Shown one piece after another: positions 1 through 7,993 of a stretch of DNA of 64,000 nt (positions are counted from its first letter, which is position 1; each line of letters begins with the position of its first letter). The notes under the pieces were generated by a model that searched no databases, was not told the origin of the DNA, and saw only the letters and a program-made list of their open reading frames with translations. The DNA lies in assembly GCA_009768925.2 (NCBI GenBank), contig VHIT02000016.1, positions 1-64,000 on the forward strand, in the 5' to 3' direction. A program made the position numbers and the translations under genes. This stretch comes from Cryptosporidium bovis (Eukaryota > Apicomplexa > Conoidasida > Eucoccidiorida > Cryptosporidiidae).

Positions 1-795
1 AGGAAATAAAAGCAGTGCATTTTTGCCAATTTAAAAAATTACTTTAATGGGGAATGGGGTGAGAAGGGGGAGGGGAGGGAGGGGTAAAAGGAAAACAATC
101 TAAAATTGAATACATTAAGGATATATTTTAAGGAAATAAAGTAATAGGTGGGATAGTGTGATATTAATATAATACAATAGTAATATTAACAATACAAGTG
201 GTGCTATTGATGTTGTGATTTGGATTTATTATAATTGAGATTAAGATAACAACACAGAATTCAGCGATTTGTTTGTTTTCAGCCTTGATAAGGTTAATTT
301 GGATAGATATATACACAAGAAAGTGAAACTACAAATAAATTAACATAGGTGGTTATATATATACATACATGTATGTTTTTTAACGAATTTGAAAGGAATA
401 GTTATAAGAACAAACGACACAACAACAATATTAATATTATTAAAAAAGTAATATTAAATAGATAGTCATAAATATAGTATTGATAATAGGTATAGTTAGT
501 GCACTCTACTGTAAGCATAAATAAACATTTGTGATTAATAGAATAATAAATATTAATTAGAAAGATATAGTTGATGATAATAACATATGTTAGACACACT
601 TTTGCATCATTGTTTTTAGTAACAAAAATTTTTCTTAACCAATAATAATATTATGTCATATGACGAACAGAAAAAAATATTTAACAATAAACATTTTGAT
701 TAGAACAAAGTAACTAATTATTACAATTTACTTCTTAAAAACCTACTCAAACACCCAAATAGTGAGTAAATATATGCATAGGTCGTGTAAAAAAG
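1..795. other. 5' flank of the LARP-like gene, no gene seen
   Basis: AT-rich non-coding sequence. The short open frames here are low-complexity and lack convincing protein character. It holds a G-rich tract at 49-84, a perfect 14-bp palindrome ACATACATGTATGT at 363-376, and the 10-bp palindrome GTCATATGAC at 655-664. The last two are short enough to arise by chance in AT-rich DNA. Confidence 0.6.
49..84 (+). other. G-rich tract with G-quadruplex potential
   Basis: Six runs of three to five G lie within 36 bases (49-52, 56-59, 66-70, 72-75, 77-79, 81-84), separated by 1-6 bases. This satisfies the usual G3+N1-7 quadruplex pattern on the + strand. It contrasts sharply with the AT-rich surroundings. 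It lies about 710 bp upstream of the LARP-like start and may belong to a gene left of the window. Confidence 0.6.
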
Positions 796-3450
796 ATGTG
801 CAGTAATAACGGGAATTCAGAGAATACTGGTGAAATGGTCACTTTATTGCACAAATTTAAAACAGAATTGGAAACAGTGTTAAGTAGGGAAAACATCCTG
901 AGAAATGACACGATTCGTTCTTATTTCGACGCTGAGGTAATGGGTATATCCCTGGACTCAATACTTAAATTGAAAAATTTCAAAAAATTCGAAAATGAAC
1001 TGCACAAATTATTTGATTGTAAACCAGAGGAATTTGGGAATAAAGATGAAGAACGTTCTGAGGAAAACGACAACTCTTCGAATAAAGAAGTTAGAGTGGT
1101 TTCATCCACAATAAAACACGAATTTACTAGCACCATGTATTATAAAGAATTAATGCATGCAATAGTTCTGGCGGCAACTATTTCCCCACAACTGGATATT
1201 TGTGTTATGGGTGATTGTAATAAAAAGGCAGAGACAATTTCATTTGGTTTTAATGCGGAAAAAGAGGTGGGTAAAGTTGATTTAAGTAGAGCATCGAAGG
1301 AGTTGAGTGAGTTTGTCGGGAGATACGGAGCGAGGAGAATACATGTAAAGCCAAAGTTGGAGGGGGGAAGAACAACATTGATAGTGCGTGACTTGGACGA
1401 TGACACATCGATTTGCAGGGAGGAGATTTACGAATTGTTAATTAATTGCCCGCATATTGCGGAATTTAATGGTAAAAGAGATGGAATCGACGGTTGTGTG
1501 TTGAATGTAAAGAAGGAGATAGAAGGTACTTGGTTTATAACACTGTCGAGTGAGGATTTAACTAAAAAAGTTGTTCTTTGGCTTAGAGAACAAAGTATTC
1601 GTGGAAAGAAGCTCAAGGTGGGGGTAAAGTCAGAGCATAAAATTGCAAGTTTTCTTTCAATGATGTCAAATAGTTGTGAACAGCGTTCTAGAATAACTGT
1701 GGAAGACAACCAAGAATTGAGGCAATTCCAAATAAAGAATTTAACACATCTTCCTTCGGATAGCTTGATTCAGATGGATACTGATTCTGAAATGAGAAAT
1801 GTTGTCATTGCGCCTCATAGTTACCCTAAAACAGAAGCTATTGGTATGAGCAGTGGTAGAGATACTCTTGAGTTGGAGGCTCCAATACCACCACCACAGG
1901 GTGAAAACGGCTTCAATTTGAATGTTGATGGCAATCATATTGTGAATAAAAGTGCGAGAAAGAGCAGAAGACACAGAAAAAAAAAGAAAAAGGGTTTATC
2001 TAAGATTAACTTTCCCGTTGGACCGAATTATGTTAATAACTATACTCTGAATACGCAACAATATCCATTACAAATGGTTTACGGATATCCGCATGAAACA
2101 CAAGTTTCGTCAATAGATACAGGTTTTGGTACCTGTGCAGGTACAAATGATGTTTCTTACCAGGTTTTTCCGCAGAATTTTCCACATTCGGCAATGTTCA
2201 CGAGAATGGGAAGCAATTATTTTGTGAGCCCAATTTCTCGTTTTTCAGCTCCTACTATGGTATTGCCACAAGGAGTTGGGTTTTCGGGTAATTTTGGATC
2301 GTTTGATGGGAGTAGTGATGAAAAAGTAAATGATAACAGCGTTTATGGCCATGGTAATGAAGGGATCAGTAGATGTGGTAATTGCCATCAGACAAGGCTG
2401 TTTTCTTCCGATGATAACTGCGTTTTTAATCATATTCAAACTGCTACTGGCAATCACACACAGAGAAATCTAGTTTATTGCAACAACACTAATATGGAGT
2501 ATTTTGGTCCTAATTTTAATAATATTTATCGTTACAATCGTCATACTGATGGAAATCGAGGTGTTATTTATGGCAATGTTCATACAAATTCTAATGATAG
2601 TTTACATCTGAGTAATTGCATTAATCAAGGTCACGAATATTGTGGTGCTTACAATAATGTTTTTGTTGGTAATAATGAAAATCATGGTACTAATTTTGAA
2701 CCGAAGGAGGAACAAATACCAAATCCAACTCAAACATCGTTATACGGAAAAAATGGTGCATTTGGTATGAAAAATGTCATCGGTGGGAGTGGCGTCCACC
2801 ATTTCAACGACAATGAATTGAAAAGACTATGTTTTTGTAATGGTATTTCTCACATCCACTATCCCGATAAACATCCTAACCAATTTCAAGCAAATCATTA
2901 TGGTGGTTATTGCGTAAATAACATTGATTCTTCATTGAAAGCAGATTTAAACCTTGAAATGAGAAACTCAGATGAACAGGAGAGATTGGGATTTAACTCC
3001 ACTGAAGCAAATATGTCCGTGAAAAGATGTAGCAATTGTGAATTGGTAATAGCCTTGTATAACAAACTCTCTAGTAGATTATTGCAAGGAGGTAATCAAC
3101 AACAGTGTGAGGATTATCTTATGAGATTGTTGATGAAGGGGTTGGCTGGCTTCAGTATTGGTGATTACGATAATGAAGTTAAAAAGAAAGGCTTTGTTGA
3201 TGGCACGGACATAAATGGAAATGATAGCAGAGTTGAAGATAACTGCGATAATAATGGCAAACATCGTAATACTGAGGTTAGCGATAATCATAAAAACGAC
3301 AAACTTATTCACGGAAGTAATAATATGGATTTTGAAAGTGACAAGATTATTGATTTGTGCAAAAATAATTCCAGTAGAAAAAAGAAAAACAAAAAGAAAA
3401 AAAGAAAGTCCAAATACTACGTTCAGAATAGTAAAAACATTCATGAATAA
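796..3450 (+). CDS. La-module (LARP4-like) RNA-binding protein
   Basis: Predicted 884-residue RNA-binding protein. Residues about 18-75 resemble a La motif: a helix, then SRENILRNDTIRSYFD, then a segment ending in LKLKNFKKFE, much like the FSxENLxxDxFL..M...GxVPLxxILxFNRLK pattern of LARP proteins. Residues about 190-290 resemble the RRM-like partner domain of LARP4 (TTLIVRDLDDD, then WFITLSSEDLTKKVVLWLRE and GKKLKVGVK). Together they form a La module, which in this family binds poly(A) or mRNA ends and affects translation or stability. The rest is low-complexity, rich in Asn, Gly, His and Tyr, with Lys-rich clusters near residues 388-400 and at the C-terminus. The start is the first ATG in the frame. 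Coding-like debris follows the stop (see 3451-3925). Confidence 0.75.
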   Translation: MCSNNGNSENTGEMVTLLHKFKTELETVLSRENILRNDTIRSYFDAEVMGISLDSILKLKNFKKFENELHKLFDCKPEEFGNKDEERSEENDNSSNKEVRVVSSTIKHEFTSTMYYKELMHAIVLAATISPQLDICVMGDCNKKAETISFGFNAEKEVGKVDLSRASKELSEFVGRYGARRIHVKPKLEGGRTTLIVRDLDDDTSICREEIYELLINCPHIAEFNGKRDGIDGCVLNVKKEIEGTWFITLSSEDLTKKVVLWLREQSIRGKKLKVGVKSEHKIASFLSMMSNSCEQRSRITVEDNQELRQFQIKNLTHLPSDSLIQMDTDSEMRNVVIAPHSYPKTEAIGMSSGRDTLELEAPIPPPQGENGFNLNVDGNHIVNKSARKSRRHRKKKKKGLSKINFPVGPNYVNNYTLNTQQYPLQMVYGYPHETQVSSIDTGFGTCAGTNDVSYQVFPQNFPHSAMFTRMGSNYFVSPISRFSAPTMVLPQGVGFSGNFGSFDGSSDEKVNDNSVYGHGNEGISRCGNCHQTRLFSSDDNCVFNHIQTATGNHTQRNLVYCNNTNMEYFGPNFNNIYRYNRHTDGNRGVIYGNVHTNSNDSLHLSNCINQGHEYCGAYNNVFVGNNENHGTNFEPKEEQIPNPTQTSLYGKNGAFGMKNVIGGSGVHHFNDNELKRLCFCNGISHIHYPDKHPNQFQANHYGGYCVNNIDSSLKADLNLEMRNSDEQERLGFNSTEANMSVKRCSNCELVIALYNKLSSRLLQGGNQQQCEDYLMRLLMKGLAGFSIGDYDNEVKKKGFVDGTDINGNDSRVEDNCDNNGKHRNTEVSDNHKNDKLIHGSNNMDFESDKIIDLCKNNSSRKKKNKKKKRKSKYYVQNSKNIHE

Positions 3451-3925
3451 AGCAGCATATCTAATAACAGGAATAATAACAAACGAATCAAGTAAATTTG
3501 ATACTAGAATTGTAGCTTGTTATAATAACATCGTAGACAAAGTTATATCTAAACATTAAACTCGAGGATTCTGGTGTGTTAGACGGAAAAGATCACATTT
3601 TTGTGATGGAAGAATCCAAGGAAAATAAATATAGTACAAAAATAATCGATATACCTGTAAAACAATGAAAGGGAATAATGACGAATGTAAGTAAAGTAAA
3701 AGAATAAAAAAAGTAAGGGAAACAGGAGATGACTTTGGCTATTGTCTCAAAAACAAATATAATGTTATTAGAGATGAAGTTACACACAATGAATTTAAAG
3801 AAGAAAATGGTAATAAGAACGATGGTGACAACAAACTGGGTGTGGTAAGCAGTGGTATTTTAAGATACAGCAAAAGAGTGCTGAAAACCTTCGATTTCAG
3901 AAACAATTATACATAAAATGAAGGT
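3451..3925 (+). pseudogene. Coding-like debris downstream of the LARP-like gene
   Basis: After the LARP-like stop the sequence still reads like protein, but in shifting frames. Frame 2 continues as MNKAAYLITGIITNESS up to 3559. Frame 3 reads LEDSGVLDGKDHIFVMEESK from about 3561 to 3668. Frame 2 resumes about 3665-3916, with GDDFGYCLKNKYNVIRDE and later GVVSSGILRYSKRVLKTFD, interrupted by one stop near 3692. Base composition here is richer in G and C than true spacer nearby. It could be a decayed 3' extension of the LARP-like gene, the remains of a separate small gene, or sequence error in a real gene. I cannot decide between these. Confidence 0.4.
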
Positions 3926-4649
3926 TGTATTAAATTAAACGTTTTTCAAAATAATATGGTGTCAAAGCTCAACAAGAAAACGTGTTTTTTTCAAACTGAA
4001 CCGATTTTCATAGTAAGAAAAAAGAAATAAACGAGATTTAATATCCGCAAGTATTCCACTAAATATTCCAAAGTAATAATATAATTAATCTTTATTAATT
4101 ATTGCAAAATCAACTTTTTACAAGTGATTATACCGAAACATCTTCCCGAATCTTTTTACAAAAAAAACGAGTCAGTTCCGATAAATTTGCAAAGTTAGTG
4201 TTAATATTTATTCACGGTTTGTATGATTCATCTACTTTCAGTGCTCTTTAAGTCGGTATACTATTAAATGAAACATGGTTTTGCATTCGCGTACACATTT
4301 GTAGACAATAGGGTAGAATTAAGACTATGAATTGCCTGCAAAATTAATTAGTCAAACTTTTGGTAGATTGTTTCTGATTTAAGTGGCAACCTTCTCACCA
4401 GCATATTTTAACGCATATACAGTTGTGTATTTGCAGGATTTTTTTTTATTCACAAGATATCAGTGAATAGTTAATTTAAATTTATCATGAAAAAGGTGTG
4501 GTGGTACTGGGTAGACTAAAAGAAAAAAGCAGAGTTTTGTGAGTGATTGAAGGAAAAAGATGAACTATGATAGTAAAATGGTAAATTACTGCCCCATTTT
4601 TGTTTTTCCTTCCTCCCAAAATAACGAAATAAGAAGCCATAACCACACC
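3926..4649. other. Intergenic, nothing recognised
   Basis: AT-rich spacer between the LARP-like gene region and the end of the small minus-strand gene at 4650. No convincing open frame, RNA or repeat is seen beyond short homopolymer runs. Confidence 0.5.
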
Positions 4650-5120
4650 TTAAGGACTAATTGGTATAGTTAAATAACTGTCATTCAAATGGAAGGTTGC
4701 CAGTTCCTCTGGGTTAGAAACTACTTTGACCAATAAATCATAGTTTGAAATGCCTCTTTCTTGATCAATTTTTCTCTGAATATAAAGTATTCCATTCTTT
4801 GAGACGTTCAAAGAGAAAGTTTTAACTTCCTGTCTAACACAAAACACTGAATTTTTTATCTTCGTCACTTCTTCAATATTAAGAAGTACATATATATTTG
4901 TGAACAGATTCATTTTTAATAAGCCATAGTGGGGAGTGAAGAGTGGCAGTAAACTGTAACGTAGCCACACTGCTATAGTTCTTTTTCAGTTAATAAAATG
5001 TGTTTGTATATCTTATACATAGCTTTCACATAAATTCAGTTCAAGTATGGAGTAATTAATGGCGATTGTAATACCAATAATAATTATAAAAGTGGCGTCT
5101 TCCTTTAATGCCAGATTCAT
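4650..5120 (-). CDS. Small spliced membrane protein, unknown function
   Basis: Proposed two-exon gene: exon 1 complement(5030..5120), intron 4970..5029 (60 bp, GTGAAAGC...GCAG), exon 2 complement(4650..4969), giving 136 residues. Exon 1 reads MNLALKEDATFIIIIGITIA, with a hydrophobic stretch at about residues 10-33. Exon 2 supplies a soluble part with KTFSLNVSKNGILYIQRKID and ISNYDLLVKVVSN. That stretch loosely resembles the F.ld...G.I.....LD.E....Y.L.V.a pattern of a cadherin-type beta sandwich, but too weakly to name it. The exon 1 start lies 88 bp beyond the 3' end of the RecQ gene on the same strand. Without splicing, the first ATG of the long exon is at 4911-4913 and the product would be 87 residues. 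The donor is not the commoner GTAAGT, so the splice site is uncertain. Confidence 0.5.
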
Positions 5121-5208
5121 TCGGTTTTTGTTTTTGTACAGTAAAATGTTATATAGATCTTATTAAATTTATATTTTCAGCGATAATTTTGTAATTTAAC
5201 AATGTAAG

Positions 5209-7476
5209 TTATATTAAAGGCCTTTTTTTACCCATTGAGTTTTTTATAGCCTTGAAAATGCCAGCAGAGCTATTGTCAATACCATCATCTTGGGAGTTTT
5301 CATTTATCTCCATTTTGTTTTCCTCTTCCTCCAATATCTTGAGTCTGTCCAAGTAACTAATCCCTTGTTTTTTAAGTTTATCATTAAAGGTTAGTGCAGA
5401 TACAAACTTTGTATTTGAACTATTTTTTTTAATCATAATTGATTTTGCTGTAGTAAAATTATCGTAACAACTTTTATTTTCGTTATTATTATTGTAATTA
5501 TCATATTCGTATTTGTAATCAAATTTATCGTTGGTTTTGTTATTATAATAGGAATTGTTTTCGTATTTATTATTTACTACGTTATTTATTGATATGTAAT
5601 TTAGAAAAGAATACTCTAATCTCTCCTTGTTGTATTTACTGTCACACACATCACAACAATTATAATCACTTTTATTTTTATCAGTGTAATATTTCTCACC
5701 AAAGTATCCTAAAAGATTTTTTCTTCTGCATTCACCATATTTATTTAAGTTTAATTGGTAATTAATTGGATTTTGCGTTTTATTGTTATTTTCATTATTG
5801 CAATCAATACTTTCATAATAATTTGTGTCTTCTAATCTATTATTGCATCTAGCAAACTCAATTACTGAGTTTAAGTTGTCTTGATATTTTTCATATGACT
5901 GATTAGCTTTTTCTTCAGACCTTAAATATAAATACTGTAATGATTTTCTTTTGATACAATTTAACGTTTGTATATCCTTTTTACTATAAAACAACATAGC
6001 CCTTGAGTATTCTGAATCACGCCCTGCTCTTCCACTTTGTTGATAATATGAGTCTATACTATCTGGAATAGATGAATGTATTACAAATCTCACATTCGAT
6101 TTATGCACTCCCATACCAAACGCTATTGTTCCAACCAATACTTGTATCTTATCATCTAACCAATCATTTTGTATCTCCGTTCTCAATTTTAGCGACAAAC
6201 CTGCATGGTAACACTTACTAGTTACTCCATTGTCATTCAAGTATTTGGACAGTATCTCACTTGACTTTCTTTTATTTACGTATACAATTCCCATTATTTT
6301 ATTGCTAACTTTTTTATTCGCATTTTCGGAAGCACTATTAAACTCATTACCTTTGTTCAACTTACTAAAATACTCATTCATGTACAACACACTATTTAGT
6401 ATTATCTCCTCCTGCGACAGACTACTTAAATAATCATTATTATCTATATTATACACAGTATAGTGTATATTTGGTCTGTTAAACGAATTTATTGATATAT
6501 ATGGATCAACTAATTTTAATACATTCAATATATCCTTTTGAACCTTTGGAGATGCTGTTGCTGTGCAAGCTAATATTGGAATATCTGAAAACATACTCTT
6601 TATATTGCCGAGCCTTCTATAAGCAACTCTAAAATCGTGGCCCCACTCACTTATACAGTGTGCTTCATCTATTGCAAAACAAAACAAATTATTATTTAAA
6701 TACAAGTTATATAAACAATTCAAAACTTTCTCTGTACCGAAGCTTTCTGGAGTTATGTATATTATACCGTTTTGTGGTGTTTTTCTACTCAAATCTACAT
6801 ATAATTCCTCCAAAGCTTTGTTTGCAGATATATTCCCATCGTTTTTTTGCACTATTGCCATACTTAAGCCATTAGACTTTATTCCCCATTTTTTAAGTGA
6901 ATTTATCTGATCTTCTATTAACGCTATTAATGGGCTCACAACCACTGTTACCATTCCTTTGCTCAATGGTGGTATTTCCTTCACCTTCTTTTGATATTCT
7001 CTCAATAAACTCGGTAACTGATATGTTAGTGACTTTCCACCTCCAGTTGGCAGTATTAATACAACATCTTTTCTATCACAAACTAATTTGTGTATTACCT
7101 CCTCTTGACCTACTCTATATCCAGGTATCCTTATCTCATTTAAACACCATTTTAAAGCATTAACTATCTCATCCCTATATGCAATTATATCTTGAGTGCA
7201 ATTTTTACTTTTTTCTCTAATTTTGCAAATTTTTAATCTGTATTTTTCAAACAACTCATTTAAATTAAATTCCTCCATCCTTTCCATTCTTATGTTCTCT
7301 TCTATTTCTTTTATTTTTGTCATTCTCTCATCCTCAGAATTATAATAATCCTCATTTTCGTTAACTTTATTTTTATTCTCTCCTGATTCATGTACAAAAT
7401 TTTTTAAAGAAGATTGTACCCATTTTCCATTATCCTTATTACCCACTTTTTTAATTTTTTTAATAGTATCTATCAT
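5209..7476 (-). CDS. RecQ family ATP-dependent DNA helicase
   Basis: A 755-residue 3'-5' DNA helicase of the RecQ family, expected in the nucleus in recombination and replication-fork repair. Helicase motifs appear in order. The Q-motif region YRVGQEEVI is near residue 120. Walker A LPTGGGKS is near 142-149, followed by VVVSPLIALIEDQ. The DEAH box DEAHCISEWGHDFR is near 268, and ACTATAS near 300. The C-terminal lobe has YHAGLS and VGTIAFGMGVHK. Motif VI is YYQQSGRAGRD. A zinc-binding subdomain follows: GECRRKNLLGYFGE, then CCDVCDSKY, which supplies the Cys set typical of RecQ. The tail is Asn/Tyr-rich. No clear HRDC domain is seen, so this is a core-type RecQ rather than a full BLM or WRN. 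It is divergent from the Tel2-like gene across a 517-bp shared upstream region. Confidence 0.95.
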   Translation of the reverse strand: MIDTIKKIKKVGNKDNGKWVQSSLKNFVHESGENKNKVNENEDYYNSEDERMTKIKEIEENIRMERMEEFNLNELFEKYRLKICKIREKSKNCTQDIIAYRDEIVNALKWCLNEIRIPGYRVGQEEVIHKLVCDRKDVVLILPTGGGKSLTYQLPSLLREYQKKVKEIPPLSKGMVTVVVSPLIALIEDQINSLKKWGIKSNGLSMAIVQKNDGNISANKALEELYVDLSRKTPQNGIIYITPESFGTEKVLNCLYNLYLNNNLFCFAIDEAHCISEWGHDFRVAYRRLGNIKSMFSDIPILACTATASPKVQKDILNVLKLVDPYISINSFNRPNIHYTVYNIDNNDYLSSLSQEEIILNSVLYMNEYFSKLNKGNEFNSASENANKKVSNKIMGIVYVNKRKSSEILSKYLNDNGVTSKCYHAGLSLKLRTEIQNDWLDDKIQVLVGTIAFGMGVHKSNVRFVIHSSIPDSIDSYYQQSGRAGRDSEYSRAMLFYSKKDIQTLNCIKRKSLQYLYLRSEEKANQSYEKYQDNLNSVIEFARCNNRLEDTNYYESIDCNNENNNKTQNPINYQLNLNKYGECRRKNLLGYFGEKYYTDKNKSDYNCCDVCDSKYNKERLEYSFLNYISINNVVNNKYENNSYYNNKTNDKFDYKYEYDNYNNNNENKSCYDNFTTAKSIMIKKNSSNTKFVSALTFNDKLKKQGISYLDRLKILEEEENKMEINENSQDDGIDNSSAGIFKAIKNSMGKKRPLI

Positions 7477-7993
7477 TTAATGCCTATTCAATAATAATGT
7501 ACATAAAGAAATAGGCACAAACAGTAGACGATTAGTATTAAAGATGAAATAATGCTTTATTATTGTTTATTATGTCACCTCTTAATGATTTCAACTACTT
7601 TTCATTATTTTTTTCTGTTCCAAACTTTTGCCTAAGGTTGCAATGTCATTAATCCACTTAATTTCTTCTTTTATTCTCCTCTACAGTAAATAACACTAAT
7701 TTTAACTTCCTTCCTTTGCTTCCCTTCTTTATTCTGTTATTTAGAAGACTAGAAGGTTATTCCTGTACTTTCTTTTACATATTACCACTATTGCTATTAC
7801 TGTGATTACTTTGCTGGCTGGTTATTAACGCAAATTATGTGGATAATTTTTTATTAAATACCGGTATAGAAAATTTTTTTAGCATGACTATTTTTTTAAT
7901 ATTTCCATACCGGTAAAAAATGACTTAAAGTAAAAAATAATAATATTAATAAAGTTAAGCAAAAGTGAAAAATTCTAGATATAATATTAAGAT
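7477..7993. other. Shared upstream region of RecQ and Tel2-like genes
   Basis: Divergent intergenic region holding the promoters of both flanking genes. No gene is seen. Its one clear structure is the inverted repeat at 7859-7915. Several pyrimidine-rich runs lie in the RecQ-proximal half. Confidence 0.6.
7859..7915. promoter_or_regulatory. Inverted repeat of TACCGGTAT boxes
   Basis: TACCGGTATAGAAA at 7859-7872 is mirrored by TTTCCATACCGGTA at 7902-7915. The arms match at 13 of 14 positions across a 29-bp AT-rich spacer. Each arm also contains the 8-bp palindrome TACCGGTA. The element is 78 bp upstream of the Tel2-like ATG and about 380 bp upstream of the RecQ ATG. The arrangement suggests a dimeric transcription-factor site, which is inference. 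Confidence 0.5.

Noticed and set aside
355-376. Palindromic TATA/CATG stretch as a regulatory site
   Set aside because: Short alternating A/T-rich palindromes are frequent by chance here; no positional support.
402-599. A 65-codon minus-strand open frame
   Set aside because: Low-complexity Ile/Tyr/Leu content expected from AT-rich DNA; no ATG context or homologue recognised.
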